DNA of 64,000 nt, taken from contig JAJCZX010000014.1 of NCBI GenBank assembly GCA_029262195.1, forward strand, positions 227,199 through 291,198, written 5' to 3'. Positions 19,883 to 29,083 of this stretch are shown here, piece by piece. The stretch's first letter is position 1. Every line of letters starts with the position of its first letter. This DNA comes from Gemmatimonadota bacterium. Its GTDB lineage: Bacteria; Gemmatimonadota; Gemmatimonadetes; Gemmatimonadales; GWC2-71-9. Under the pieces are notes generated by a model. The model was not told the origin of the DNA and searched no databases. It was given only the letters and a program-made list of their open reading frames with translations. The translations under genes and the position numbers were made by a program.

Positions 19883-20431
19883 TCAGGGGATCACGAATTG
19901 GTAGAGCGTGAGGTGAGCCACCTGCTCCCCCATCGCGTCTTTCCACGTCGCACCGTTTACCAACACGCGCATCCCCCGCACAAACCCGCCGTGCGAAAAA
20001 ACGACGTGCAAACCCGGTTCCAATCCATTGAGCCATCGCTGTACGCGGGCTTCCAGGTCCAGCGCGGACTCTCCACCCGGGACTCTGTAGTTCACCCAAT
20101 CCTTTCCCCACGCCTTCATTGCCTCGGGTTCTTCCTTCTCAAGTTCATCCCATCGTCGACCTTCCCAGGAACCAAAGTTTATTTCGCGGAGCAACTCACT
20201 CGTCTGCAGCGGAACCCCAAGCTCGGTTGCTGCAACCTTTGCTGGTCCAAGGCATCTTTCCGCCGGTGAAGACCAGAGTGAGAGTGAGCCTATTTCTCGA
20301 AGCGTGGTACGTACCTCTGAAAACGATTGTTCGTGGGTCAGAATAACCGGAATGTCGAGGTGACCGTAACAAATCCCCTGAACGCTTACGGGCGCGTGCC
20401 GAATGGCGATGACCCTGACTTCTTGCCTCAT
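19883..20431 (-). CDS. cobC: Histidine phosphatase, probable alpha-ribazole phosphatase
   Basis: 182 aa. The phosphohistidine motif IRHAP (His12) starts the protein, and SSPAERC, INFGSWEGRRWDEL and the second catalytic histidine FSHGGFVRG follow the phosphoglycerate-mutase-superfamily order. Family knowledge: CobC removes the 5' phosphate from alpha-ribazole phosphate or cobalamin phosphate. Its place as the last gene of a cob operon supports this role over a generic phosphatase. Start overlaps the cobS stop by 4 nt. Confidence 0.88.
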   Translation of the reverse strand: MRQEVRVIAIRHAPVSVQGICYGHLDIPVILTHEQSFSEVRTTLREIGSLSLWSSPAERCLGPAKVAATELGVPLQTSELLREINFGSWEGRRWDELEKEEPEAMKAWGKDWVNYRVPGGESALDLEARVQRWLNGLEPGLHVVFSHGGFVRGMRVLVNGATWKDAMGEQVAHLTLYQFVIP

Positions 20432-21198
20432 CGAAGAATCAACACCAACCCGGCAAGGAGAACGAACTCGCCGACCTGCTCAGATGCGCCCAGGAAATCC
20501 CCTGTGATCCCTCCGGCACGTTGGCGGAAGAGCCTGCCCAAAGCAGTCGTCACCATAGCAAGCGCACCCGCCAGGGCTAACACCTCAGAGACATAAACGA
20601 GTCCAGCAAGCCACGCCCATAACAAAGGACTGGCGGCTACCAATGTGGCAAATAGAAGCTGCGGCGAACCCAAATGCTGCACGGTAGAACTCTTTGATTG
20701 ATCCCGATCAGTCACATAAGGGAGAAAAAACATCAGATACACGGGGGGTACCCTCGCCACGCATTGGGACACAACCAGGGCCAACCAGCCGTACCCACCC
20801 GTTTCGGCGAGCAAGACCACTCGAAGCAACATCGTAGTCACCAGCGCCAGGCCCCCAAACGCCCCCACATGCGGATCCTTTAGGATGAGGAAGATTTTTT
20901 CGCGACTCGTAGCGCCGCCAAGCGCATCGGCGGTGTCAGCTAAACCATCTTCGTGGAACCCACCGGTTAAGAGCAGCGAAAAACCATAGGCAATAATTGC
21001 TGCGGGTAGATCACCAAGCGGGCGGGCCAGCCACCAGACAGATCCCATCGCAACTCCGATCGCCAATCCGACCCCTGGGAACCACCCGGTCGACCAGAGC
21101 CACTCATCCCTGGTGTACGGAAATCCCCCAACCGGAATTCGCGTCAAAAAAACAAACGCGGCACGCAACGATCGAATACCCCACGGCATACCGTGCAA
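20428..21198 (-). CDS. cobS: Adenosylcobinamide-GDP ribazoletransferase (cobalamin synthase)
   Basis: 256 aa, a polytopic inner-membrane protein. The hallmark is GGFHEDGLADTADALGG (about 79-95), the Asp-rich Mg-binding site; PYVTDRD and GGITGDFLGA are further conserved sites. It joins alpha-ribazole (phosphate) to adenosylcobinamide-GDP, the final assembly step. I use the TTG at 21198, which follows the cobU stop directly and has GGAA about 8 nt upstream. An ATG at 21189 is the alternative. Confidence 0.92.
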   Translation of the reverse strand: MHGMPWGIRSLRAAFVFLTRIPVGGFPYTRDEWLWSTGWFPGVGLAIGVAMGSVWWLARPLGDLPAAIIAYGFSLLLTGGFHEDGLADTADALGGATSREKIFLILKDPHVGAFGGLALVTTMLLRVVLLAETGGYGWLALVVSQCVARVPPVYLMFFLPYVTDRDQSKSSTVQHLGSPQLLFATLVAASPLLWAWLAGLVYVSEVLALAGALAMVTTALGRLFRQRAGGITGDFLGASEQVGEFVLLAGLVLILR

Positions 21199-21750
21199 CT
21201 ACATTTCCAACCGTTTAGCGAATACAGGCAGGCCGCAAACCATAAGGACTACTTCCGCAGCGGCCTCAGCGATGAGTTGGTTGGCAAACCCCAATCCATC
21301 TCGATACCATCGGCCGCCACTGGTAGCCGGATGAATGCCAAAGCCCACTTCGTTAGTTACGACGAAAACATCTCCCGTCCCCCGCCTCGCCGTTGCATCT
21401 ACGAGTTCCTTGGCGACACCGATCATTGCCTGTATGACGGCTTCCTCTCCCTCTTTGAAAACCTTGCCGTAAGCATTACCCGTAAGGGTAGTCAAACAAT
21501 CGACGATAACAGTATCAGTCACCGCGTCGCGGATCGCTTGCCCGACACCATCCGGGGCCTCTACCGTGGTCCACTCTGGAGGTCGTGATTCTCGGTGCTT
21601 TTCGATTCGCGCTCGCATTTCGTCATCCGATGCAACACCGGTCGCAACGTACGTCACATCGACCCCGGATAACTCACGCGCACGTTCCTCTGCGTAGTTG
21701 GATTTCCCTCCCCTCGCTCCACCAGTGATCAGATGAATTCGCATCGGCAT
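21199..21750 (-). CDS. cobU: Adenosylcobinamide kinase / guanylyltransferase
   Basis: 183 aa from the ATG at 21750, which overlaps the cobT stop in a TGATG junction. The P-loop GGARGGKS (10-17) is nearly at the N-terminus as in CobU. Later conserved elements are YVATGVASDDEMRARIEKH (the guanylylated His region), VDCLTTL and VVTNEVGFGIHP. It phosphorylates and guanylylates adenosylcobinamide to activate the nucleotide-loop acceptor. A second ATG lies two codons in (21744). Confidence 0.93.
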   Translation of the reverse strand: MPMRIHLITGGARGGKSNYAEERARELSGVDVTYVATGVASDDEMRARIEKHRESRPPEWTTVEAPDGVGQAIRDAVTDTVIVDCLTTLTGNAYGKVFKEGEEAVIQAMIGVAKELVDATARRGTGDVFVVTNEVGFGIHPATSGGRWYRDGLGFANQLIAEAAAEVVLMVCGLPVFAKRLEM

Positions 21751-22802
21751 CAGTCTGTCTTCCCTGACACGTCGGCTTCGGCAAATGTCGCCATATCGCG
21801 CAGGATGGCCCCGGCCGATTCGAGTATCGCAAACATAAGAGCCGCCCCGGTTCCCTCTCCCAACCGCATTTCGAGGTGAAGTGCCGCCTGAAGTCCGAGG
21901 TGCTCGAGTTGAATCGCATGTCCCGGTTCCTGAGAGACGTGAGAGGCGAAAAGATATTCCTTCGCAGCCGGACACATTTCGCAGGCCAGCAACGCGGCCG
22001 CGCCAGTGATATATCCGTCTACAATCACCGGGATTCCCCGTTTCGCGCCACCCAGAATTAACCCCACCATCCCGGCAATCTCGAGCCCCCCCACTTCGGC
22101 CAGAACATCCAACGGCGCCGGCCATTTCCCGAGACGGGACAACCCGGCGTTGACCGCTTGAACCTTGCGACTTACACCAGCGCCGTCGACTCCTGTACCG
22201 GGACCGGTAACAAATTCGACCGGCTTCCCTGTAACCATGGCGGTGATCGCTGCAGCTGACGTCGTATTGCCGATACCCATCTCTCCGAGACCAATTACAT
22301 CCGGTCGAAGGTCGGCTATCATGTCGACGCCGACCGCAATGGCTTCAAGAACCTCGTTACTCGTCATAGCCGGTTCTTTGACAAAATTTCTTGTACCTCT
22401 CCGAACTTTTCGGCTCACCACTCCCCGAGCATCACCAAGGTCACCGTCAACACCAACGTCCACAACCACGACCTGTGCGCCCGCTATGCCAGCCAACGCG
22501 TTAATGGCAGCTCCGCTCCGTTCGTAGTTGAGGCACATCTGCGCCGTAACCTCGGAGGGGAACGCACTCACACCCTCCTCGGCAACCCCGTGGTCTCCTG
22601 CCATAATACAGACGGTGCGTCGAGCCAATTTGGCCGGAGGATCACCGAGGATTTTCGCCAACCTCAGCGCCATCGTTTCGAGTGCCCCAAGGCTACCCTG
22701 GGGTTTGGTCAGCGAATCAAGGTGCGCCTGCACTTCTTGACCGGTAGCCCGTTTCGGAGTGGAAACTGACGCAATAAGAGACTCAAGTTCTGTACTTTTC
22801 AT
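21750..22802 (-). CDS. cobT: Nicotinate-nucleotide-dimethylbenzimidazole phosphoribosyltransferase
   Basis: 350 aa from the ATG at 22802, 4 nt after the btuF stop; an in-frame extension into btuF is rejected. LDSLTKPQGSLGALE at the N-terminus, MAGDHGVAEEGVSAFP, GLGEMGIGNTTSAAAI and ASHVSQEPGHAIQLEHL are all canonical CobT segments. It makes alpha-ribazole phosphate, the lower-ligand precursor that CobS uses. Between cobU and btuF in one transcription unit. Confidence 0.95.
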   Translation of the reverse strand: MKSTELESLIASVSTPKRATGQEVQAHLDSLTKPQGSLGALETMALRLAKILGDPPAKLARRTVCIMAGDHGVAEEGVSAFPSEVTAQMCLNYERSGAAINALAGIAGAQVVVVDVGVDGDLGDARGVVSRKVRRGTRNFVKEPAMTSNEVLEAIAVGVDMIADLRPDVIGLGEMGIGNTTSAAAITAMVTGKPVEFVTGPGTGVDGAGVSRKVQAVNAGLSRLGKWPAPLDVLAEVGGLEIAGMVGLILGGAKRGIPVIVDGYITGAAALLACEMCPAAKEYLFASHVSQEPGHAIQLEHLGLQAALHLEMRLGEGTGAALMFAILESAGAILRDMATFAEADVSGKTD

Positions 22803-22806
22803 CGGC

Positions 22807-23646
22807 CTATTCACTTTCGGGATGCAACAAGGTGCCGAGCAGACGCGCTGCTTCGCCAAGCCTCGGTCCGGGTCGACTGAAGAGATCCCGATCCACGACA
22901 AAAACTCGGCCCCCCCGAACAGCTCCGAGATCCTGCCAACCCGGGGTCCGCCGGAGTTCGGCCAAAAGGTCGTCATCGGGTCGGGCTGAAGGGAGAATGA
23001 GGTATTCGGGATCGCGTTCGAAAATAGACTCCATTCCCACTGGCGGCCATTTAACAGCCGCGTCCGCGAAAATATTTCGGCCGCCCGCTATTTCGATAAC
23101 ATTGGAAATAAAGGTGTCACCGCCGGCGGTCATCGGAGGAGTAATCGACACAACATACATTACAGGAATCAGAGACGATTCCGAATAATCCAATCGAACA
23201 GCGTTAAGGCTATCGGAAATCCTATCGCTCAGTCGGCGGGCCGCATCTGGGGCGCCAAACCAGTTTCCCAATAGAGTCAAAGTCTCGGACAGATCCTCAA
23301 AAGACGCAGACCTCACCCGCTCGACCCGAAGTCCTACCCTGCGCAGGGGATCAGTAACAAGGTCATCCCGCGTTTCCAGCCCTACGATAACGAGATCAGG
23401 CTCCAACGTGGCTATGATTTCAAGGCTCGGGTCGAACGTCCCTCCCACACTGGGTAGTTGCGCCAGCGCATCCTGATCATACCGTGTGCGGGCAACCAGC
23501 CTTTCCCGTTCTCCCATGGCAACAATCAGATCTGTCACCGACGGTACGGTTGAGACAACTCGCTGTACAGTCTCCACCGGCTGTTGGACCTCGCCTTTAC
23601 ATCCAAGCGCCAGCGAGAGAAGCATCGTTGCAGACAACGACTTCAT
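22807..23646 (-). CDS. btuF: Cobalamin-binding lipoprotein of the BtuF family
   Basis: 279 aa. The signal peptide ends in LALGC (lipobox, Cys16). The body has the class III periplasmic binding plan: RVVSTVPSVTDLIVAMG, a lobe ending in LEPDLVIVG, a spanning helix, and AGGRNIFADA in the second lobe. Its position after btuB and under a B12 riboswitch supports cobalamin as the ligand. No BtuC permease or BtuD ATPase is encoded in the window, so it must work with partners elsewhere. Confidence 0.88.
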   Translation of the reverse strand: MKSLSATMLLSLALGCKGEVQQPVETVQRVVSTVPSVTDLIVAMGERERLVARTRYDQDALAQLPSVGGTFDPSLEIIATLEPDLVIVGLETRDDLVTDPLRRVGLRVERVRSASFEDLSETLTLLGNWFGAPDAARRLSDRISDSLNAVRLDYSESSLIPVMYVVSITPPMTAGGDTFISNVIEIAGGRNIFADAAVKWPPVGMESIFERDPEYLILPSARPDDDLLAELRRTPGWQDLGAVRGGRVFVVDRDLFSRPGPRLGEAARLLGTLLHPESE

Positions 23647-23651
23647 CAGGG

Positions 23652-25586
23652 TTACAGGCCCAACCTGAACCCCGCGAGGACATTGCGCCCCGGAGATGCG
23701 AAACCGCTGACCACCTCGAACTCCTCATCGAAAACGTTGGCGAGGCGTCCTTCAAAAGTGACTGTGCGCCCACTGCCCTCATAGACCTTTGCCGCCAACG
23801 CGATATCCACTGTTGTGTAACTATCAAGAACTACGCGATCAAAGATGCCGAAATCGATATCGTCGCGAGCCCCGTAATGGTTAGTGGTGACGTTGAAGGA
23901 ACCAGCGGAAAAAGCGTACCCAACCGTTAGACTGCCTACGTGATCGGGCCGCCGCAACAGTTGTTCACCCGGTGAGAAAGTGCCTGTTAACGATGGATCA
24001 AAACCTTGCTGGGTGATTTTAGTGTCGTTGTAGGTATAGGAACCCCGCAGTGAAACATGCGCTCCGGCCCGGTAGGTAACGGAGAATTCGATACCCCTCG
24101 AACTCGCTTCAGCAATATTGAAGAAATTCGGGGCTCCCGGGTTGGGAGGAGAAAAAGTGAACTCGATCAGCTCTTCAAAATCCTGATCAAACAAGGTGGC
24201 GTTCAGCTGCAAATTGCCGTGGAGCAAGGCCTGGTCAACTCCGACTTCCCAACTCGTGGTCTGTTCTGGATCCAGATCGGGGTTACCTGTCGCGAACCCC
24301 TTCGCAAAGTTTTGGAAGAAGGTCGGCTCCCTGAAAGCTGTACCGAACGCACCTCGAATCGTCGTTTTCGATGCCAGCGCATAACCAACGCCCAGTCGAT
24401 ACGTGAAGAAATCTCCGAAGGCCTCGTTATGGTCGAAACGTCCGCCGACCTGAATCGACAAGGCGCCCAGTCCCCCGGCAACCTGAACGTAGGCCGCACG
24501 ATTCCATCTCGTCACGTCGAACAACCCGTTGGACGTGCCGAATTCACTCAGAGACTCGCTGAAGCTTCGTTGTTTTTCTTCTTCAACCTGACCTCCCACC
24601 GTTAGAACCAGGCCGGGAGTGGCGTAGAAGTTCACGCTCGCATCTGCGCTTCGACGTGCGATTTTGTCGAGAGAACGGAACCCGAAAAACCCGACGTTGT
24701 CAGCAGCGTCATCGGCCTGATCGTCGAAACCGCCGCTGGACGTGTAGTTAGCGAGTTGCACAACGCCTTCAAGGCGATCAGTCAACAAGCGACGGGCGTC
24801 CACCCCAAGAGTCGAGGTTTCGCCAAATTCAAACGCGTTCCGGTCTACCACGTTTCCGCTGCCGTCGGTCGGAGCTTCGAAGCGTCTGTCCTGGTTCCTG
24901 AGGGAAATGCGCACGCGCGAAACGTCGTCGGGCCGAAGCTCCACGGAACCGCTCACGTAGCTGTTGCGATAATCGCTGTTGAACTCGTGAATCCCGGCGG
25001 TTTTGTACTGACCGATAGAGACGCCGTAGTTGACTCTGTCACCCCCACCCAAAAGAGACGCAGCAGTTGAGTAAGACCCGTAGTTGCCGCCACGGGCTTC
25101 AAGCGTGACCCTGGCATCTGACGTTCCCCGCCTCGTAAAAATCTGTAGCACGCCGGCAACCGCGTCAGTACCGTACAGTACGCTAGTCGGCCCCCTTACA
25201 AGCTCGATTCGTTCAATGTCTGACGTGAGGAGGTGTGCGTAGTTAAAGTCTCCGCCCGGATTGTTCACCGGTACTCCGTCGATTAAGACCCGCGTATAGC
25301 CACCCTCTCCGCCGCGCAAATAAAGTGTGGTCTGCCCGCCGAACGAACCTGTCGGAGACACCGCACCCCCCGCCAGTCTTATCGCATCCGCCACCTGGAC
25401 GATTCCAAGTTGTTGGAGTTCTTCGCCGGTGATTACGGTTTTAGAAACAGTGGCCGCTGATACGGGCACACGTGTAGCAGTGATTACGATCGGATCAAGT
25501 TCAACGGCAGGTTCCTGGGCGTTCAACTCGGCAGTACCGGAAATTAGGGCCAGAGTGATGGCCAGGTAACGACGCTTCATTGTCAT
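23652..25586 (-). CDS. btuB: TonB-dependent outer-membrane receptor, probable cobalamin receptor
   Basis: 644 aa from the ATG at 25586, 6 nt after GAGGGGAG. A signal peptide (ALISGTAELNAQ) is followed by a TonB box (DPIVITATR), then the plug domain with QQLGIVQVADAIRLAGG and TLYLRGGEGGYTRVLIDGVPVNN. A roughly 500-aa beta barrel ends in an aromatic-poor strand (NVLAGFRLGL). Substrate is inferred from the B12 riboswitch upstream and btuF/cob genes downstream. Confidence 0.9.
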   Translation of the reverse strand: MTMKRRYLAITLALISGTAELNAQEPAVELDPIVITATRVPVSAATVSKTVITGEELQQLGIVQVADAIRLAGGAVSPTGSFGGQTTLYLRGGEGGYTRVLIDGVPVNNPGGDFNYAHLLTSDIERIELVRGPTSVLYGTDAVAGVLQIFTRRGTSDARVTLEARGGNYGSYSTAASLLGGGDRVNYGVSIGQYKTAGIHEFNSDYRNSYVSGSVELRPDDVSRVRISLRNQDRRFEAPTDGSGNVVDRNAFEFGETSTLGVDARRLLTDRLEGVVQLANYTSSGGFDDQADDAADNVGFFGFRSLDKIARRSADASVNFYATPGLVLTVGGQVEEEKQRSFSESLSEFGTSNGLFDVTRWNRAAYVQVAGGLGALSIQVGGRFDHNEAFGDFFTYRLGVGYALASKTTIRGAFGTAFREPTFFQNFAKGFATGNPDLDPEQTTSWEVGVDQALLHGNLQLNATLFDQDFEELIEFTFSPPNPGAPNFFNIAEASSRGIEFSVTYRAGAHVSLRGSYTYNDTKITQQGFDPSLTGTFSPGEQLLRRPDHVGSLTVGYAFSAGSFNVTTNHYGARDDIDFGIFDRVVLDSYTTVDIALAAKVYEGSGRTVTFEGRLANVFDEEFEVVSGFASPGRNVLAGFRLGL

Positions 25587-25646
25587 TCGAAACTCCCCTC
25601 GGGTTCGTGTATAAATCGCACCCACGAAGTTTCGGCGAGGAGAAGT

Positions 25647-25763
25647 TCAGACGATAAGAAATACGAGGAGTACCAGGACGAAGGGCAAAAGCCACTCGTG
25701 ATTTGGCTCGGCCCTCGCAAGCAAATCGAAAAAACCCGTCTCCTCAGGAAGGATGACGGGCAT
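25647..25763 (-). CDS. Putative 38-aa membrane protein in the btuB leader
   Basis: An ATG-started frame between the riboswitch aptamer and btuB. The first half is acidic (LPEETGFFDLLARAEPNHE) and the second half is one hydrophobic helix (WLLPFVLVLLVFLIV) running to the stop. Its 5' codons coincide with the intrinsic terminator hairpin, and the nearest Shine-Dalgarno-like GGAGG is about 18 nt upstream in a hairpin loop. It may be a real small membrane protein controlled with btuB, or chance. Confidence 0.35.
   Translation of the reverse strand: MPVILPEETGFFDLLARAEPNHEWLLPFVLVLLVFLIV
25729..25760 (-). terminator. Rho-independent terminator between B12 aptamer and btuB
   Basis: On the minus strand CCCGTC and GACGGG form a 6-bp GC-rich stem around a 14-base loop with additional partial pairing, followed directly by TTTTTT. 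It lies about 50 nt after the conserved B12 box. This is the expected expression platform of a transcription-terminating riboswitch. Confidence 0.75.
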
Positions 25764-25799
25764 AAAATGCACCGCACCTTCCCTCCGAAGGTCGTGGCT

Positions 25800-25970
25800 G
25801 CAGCGCGAGTGGCAGGTTTCCTGACTCAAGACCACCGAACTCTACCTTCCCAGGGACATGCCCCAGTGGCTTTTGTTGAGTCGGTGTTCTCCGGTCCAGA
25901 CCGGGTCTCTTACAGTGGCGGGGCCGCGTCGGATTTTCACCGAGCTTCGCTTGCCCACCGCGCAATTCAA
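25800..25970 (-). ncRNA. Cobalamin (B12) riboswitch aptamer
   Basis: The minus-strand leader of btuB holds the conserved blocks in order. These are GGTGAAAATCCGACGCGG, CCCCGCCACTGTAAGAG, GCCACTGGGGCATGTCCCTG, GGGAAGG, and the B12 box GAGTCAGGAAACCTGCC (25811-25827). Together with the downstream terminator and the btuB-btuF-cobTUSC genes this is a clear cobalamin riboswitch, turning the operon down when B12 is present. The exact ends of helix P1 are approximate. Confidence 0.93.
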
Positions 25971-26053
25971 TTGTGGTAGAACCTTAACCCGGCCGATCGA
26001 GGTTTGGCAAGAGTCGGAAGTTTGAAGGCCAGATCAATGCCCGAAAGGTCGCT

Positions 26054-28705
26054 TTATTCCGAATTGAGTACGCGTGCCAAATCCTGCGACCCCGCTCGAC
26101 GAGCGGGGAGATAGGAAGCGATTAGACCAACCGAGATAAGCAACATCGTCACGGAAACGAAGACGACGGGGTCGATGGGAGCCACGTTGAAAAGCAGACT
26201 CCCCATCAATCTGGCGGAGAACATAGAGCCAATTACACCAACCCCCACGCCAGCAAGGACATGAACCAGACCTTTCCTGACCAACGATCGAGCCACCTGG
26301 CTCCCGGTGGCACCCATAGCCAGCCGAATGCCGATTTCCCGTCTGCGCTGCCGAGCTACCTGAGACGCCACGCCATACACACCAATGCAAGCCAATCCCA
26401 CTGCCAGGAAAGCAAAAATACCGAACAGGACACCTATGAACTCATCGCGCGAACGAGCCACCGAGAGTGCGCCCTCCAGCGTTTCCAACTCCAACACCGG
26501 AACCTCGGCGTCGATTTCGCTGACCGCGTCCTGCACAAGCCTTGCGATAGCAAGAGGCGGAACCGACGTCTTCAACACAAAGTAAGTCTTGTTAGGCACA
26601 TCCCCTGCAAGATTGGCTATTATCTCGGGCTCCGGTTCCAGGTAAATAGAACGCCTCTCGTTCCCAACCACAGCCGTAATCCGATACCAGTATGATGTGG
26701 AATCGGGCGTCCGGTTAAAGGTGACCGCCTTTCCAACCGGACTGCCGGTCGGGAAATAGCGGTTTGCGAAAGCCTCGTTAACGACCACCGGGAGCGGAGT
26801 GGATCCATCCCATTCGCCTTCAAACACTTCGCCTTCAATTATTGGGATACCTAAGGTGCGAAAGTACCCTCCACTGCCTTCACGATGCCGCACCTCAACT
26901 CCGAATTCATCAGGACCCCAACCCGCGATCTTGAAATCACTGGTCCATCCAGATTCCTGCAAAGGCAAACCTCTGTTGCTACCGACCGACACAACTCCGG
27001 GGATTTCTCGTAGCCGTGCAGATAACCGATTTAGTAGTTGCAACCGAGCGGAGCCGTTCCCATAGTTGCCAGATGGCGGGCGCACCGCGAAGGTAAGAAC
27101 ATTATTTGAGTCCACGCCGGCATCGACGTTCTTCAGCTCCGTTATTGTGCGCACCAGGAGTCCCGCACCTACTGCCAGCATTAAGGCCAGACCCAACTCC
27201 GCGGCTACGAGGCTGTTGGCGACTCCCATACTCCCGCGGCCCATCGATCCCGTCCGCGACCCGGCTCCCATCGCGTCCCTAACATTGGCACGCGACGAAC
27301 GAAAGGCCGGAATGGAACCGAAGAAGAGCGCGGATCCCGCGACCACCGATATTCCGAAAAGGACCATTCGCCAATCGACTTGAAACCCGTGTACCTCGAT
27401 TCCTGGCGGCGCAATACGAAGTATCATATCGAGGCCCAGTGCAGCTGCAGCCACGCCCAGTAGCCCTCCGGCAAAAGCAAGAACAACGCTTTCCGCCAGG
27501 ACCTGGCGTAGCAATCTTCCCTTCGCCGCACCAAGCGCAGCCCGAACAGCTAGCTCTTGTTTCAACGCCACCGACCGGACCAGTAGAAGGTTGGCTACGT
27601 TGGCCCCGGCTATCAGCAGCAACAAACCGACAGCACCCAGCAACAGGAGTAACGGGGTTCGAGAATCTCCGACAAGAAAAGTGTGCAGCGGCACGAAACC
27701 GGCTTCCATTCCCCGGTTCAGGTCAGGGTGTTCCGACTGGAGCCGTGCTGCCACTGCATCGAGTTGTCCACGGGCGACCTCAGGAGATACCCCATCTCCC
27801 AACCTGGCAACCGTGCGTACAACGTGCGCCTGTCTAAACCAAACGCTCTGCCGTCGCCGTTCGCTCCACCGATGGGTCGTCCAAACATCCGAATCCGACA
27901 GGCTAAAATCGAACCGTTCAGGCATCACGCCGATAACCTCGTAGCCCATGCCATCAAGCCTTATAGTCTTTCCGACAAGATCGAAATCTGATCCGAAGTT
28001 GCTGGCCCAAACCGAGTGGCTCAGTATGACTACTGAGTTTGAGCCGTCCCAATTTTCGTCGGGCACAAACGTCCTACCTAGCATGGGAGAAACGCCCAGA
28101 ACATCGAACAAATTGGCGGACATCTGCGAGAGGTTTACCTGTACAGCGCCATCGCCAACAGAAAGCGGGACATCGGAGGAAAAATCAGAGTAGGTAGCGA
28201 TGTCGGAAAAAGCATCAACCCGTTCCCGCCAATCCTGAACGTTGGCGGGAGCTGCGTGAACGGCGGTCCAACCACGTTCCACATTCGTTTCGTGGATTTG
28301 GACCAGGCGATCGGGTTCGTGAAACGGCAACGGACTTAGCATTAACTGATTGACCGCGGAAAAAATAGCCGTTGCCGAACCGATCCCCATCGCCAGTGTT
28401 AGCACGGCCAGAGCCGTGAAAGCAGGTGTTCTACAAAAAGACCTGATCGCGTACCGAATATCCCGGGCGGTCTCACCGGCGAAATTATTTTTTTGATTCC
28501 TTTTGTCGGTTGAAACGAAAACGCTGGCGATTGTCCTGACACCCTGCCACCAGTACCAGAGGTGTGATCCCGGGCGGTTTCGACCCGGCCCTACGTGGAG
28601 GCGATACTCTTCATCAAGATCCCCAACGAGAAATTCAGCTGCGTCGGGTGGCAGCAATTTCATGAGGATGGCACGGGCGATTGCAGGTGGCCGGATGTTT
28701 TTCAT
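26054..28705 (-). CDS. Orphan ABC-type permease, MacB/FtsX fold (ADOP family), module 5
   Basis: 883 aa. The prefix LLPPDAAEFLVGDLDEEY is the second prefix type (also in module 6), distinct from modules 1-4. Core motifs are LAMGIGSATAIFSAVNQL, GANVANLLLVRSVALKQEL and the C-terminal GVYGVASQVARQRRREIG. The start lies 3 nt after the padR stop. As in the other modules there is no ATPase domain. Confidence 0.92.
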   Translation of the reverse strand: MKNIRPPAIARAILMKLLPPDAAEFLVGDLDEEYRLHVGPGRNRPGSHLWYWWQGVRTIASVFVSTDKRNQKNNFAGETARDIRYAIRSFCRTPAFTALAVLTLAMGIGSATAIFSAVNQLMLSPLPFHEPDRLVQIHETNVERGWTAVHAAPANVQDWRERVDAFSDIATYSDFSSDVPLSVGDGAVQVNLSQMSANLFDVLGVSPMLGRTFVPDENWDGSNSVVILSHSVWASNFGSDFDLVGKTIRLDGMGYEVIGVMPERFDFSLSDSDVWTTHRWSERRRQSVWFRQAHVVRTVARLGDGVSPEVARGQLDAVAARLQSEHPDLNRGMEAGFVPLHTFLVGDSRTPLLLLLGAVGLLLLIAGANVANLLLVRSVALKQELAVRAALGAAKGRLLRQVLAESVVLAFAGGLLGVAAAALGLDMILRIAPPGIEVHGFQVDWRMVLFGISVVAGSALFFGSIPAFRSSRANVRDAMGAGSRTGSMGRGSMGVANSLVAAELGLALMLAVGAGLLVRTITELKNVDAGVDSNNVLTFAVRPPSGNYGNGSARLQLLNRLSARLREIPGVVSVGSNRGLPLQESGWTSDFKIAGWGPDEFGVEVRHREGSGGYFRTLGIPIIEGEVFEGEWDGSTPLPVVVNEAFANRYFPTGSPVGKAVTFNRTPDSTSYWYRITAVVGNERRSIYLEPEPEIIANLAGDVPNKTYFVLKTSVPPLAIARLVQDAVSEIDAEVPVLELETLEGALSVARSRDEFIGVLFGIFAFLAVGLACIGVYGVASQVARQRRREIGIRLAMGATGSQVARSLVRKGLVHVLAGVGVGVIGSMFSARLMGSLLFNVAPIDPVVFVSVTMLLISVGLIASYLPARRAGSQDLARVLNSE

Positions 28706-28708
28706 GTC

Positions 28709-29062
28709 TCAGTTCTCTCCTCCAACCGTTTTTCCGGCTAGATGGGCCAAGTCATCAATTATCCCGCAGGCCATGGCTTGAACGTTTGAGTAGCTCTTGT
28801 GAAGGGTCGAAGCTCCGGACGGTAATAACCTGTAGTATTTGCGTCGTTTGCCAGTGCGTTCTGGAATGGTTTCGCCTGGGCGCGACTCGACCAGCCCCCG
28901 TTTTTCAAGCCGACCGAGCGTTGTGTAAACGGCACCGGCGGAAACGTTACGTCCGGTGGTTTCGTATATCTCCCGGCGGATGGAAACACCATAGGCGGTG
29001 GCGCCAAGCCGCATAACGGCCAACATCACCAGTTGTTCGAACTCTCCGAGGGCTTCAGTCAT
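28709..29062 (-). CDS. PadR-family transcriptional regulator, module 5
   Basis: 117 aa: LGEFEQLVMLAVMRLGATAYGVSIRRE-type N-terminus, then SAGAVYTTLGRLEKRGLV and a wing with KRRKYYRLL. Its closest relative in this window is the module 6 regulator (same LGEFEQLVML opening). An inverted repeat lies directly upstream, and the permease gene follows after 3 nt. Confidence 0.93.
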   Translation of the reverse strand: MTEALGEFEQLVMLAVMRLGATAYGVSIRREIYETTGRNVSAGAVYTTLGRLEKRGLVESRPGETIPERTGKRRKYYRLLPSGASTLHKSYSNVQAMACGIIDDLAHLAGKTVGGEN

Positions 29063-29083
29063 ATTGATCTCCGAATGATACCT

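Noticed and set aside
21751..22125. Longer start for cobU inside cobT
   Set aside because: The extension is Gly/Arg-rich shadow of cobT; the P-loop of CobU belongs within 20 residues of the N-terminus.
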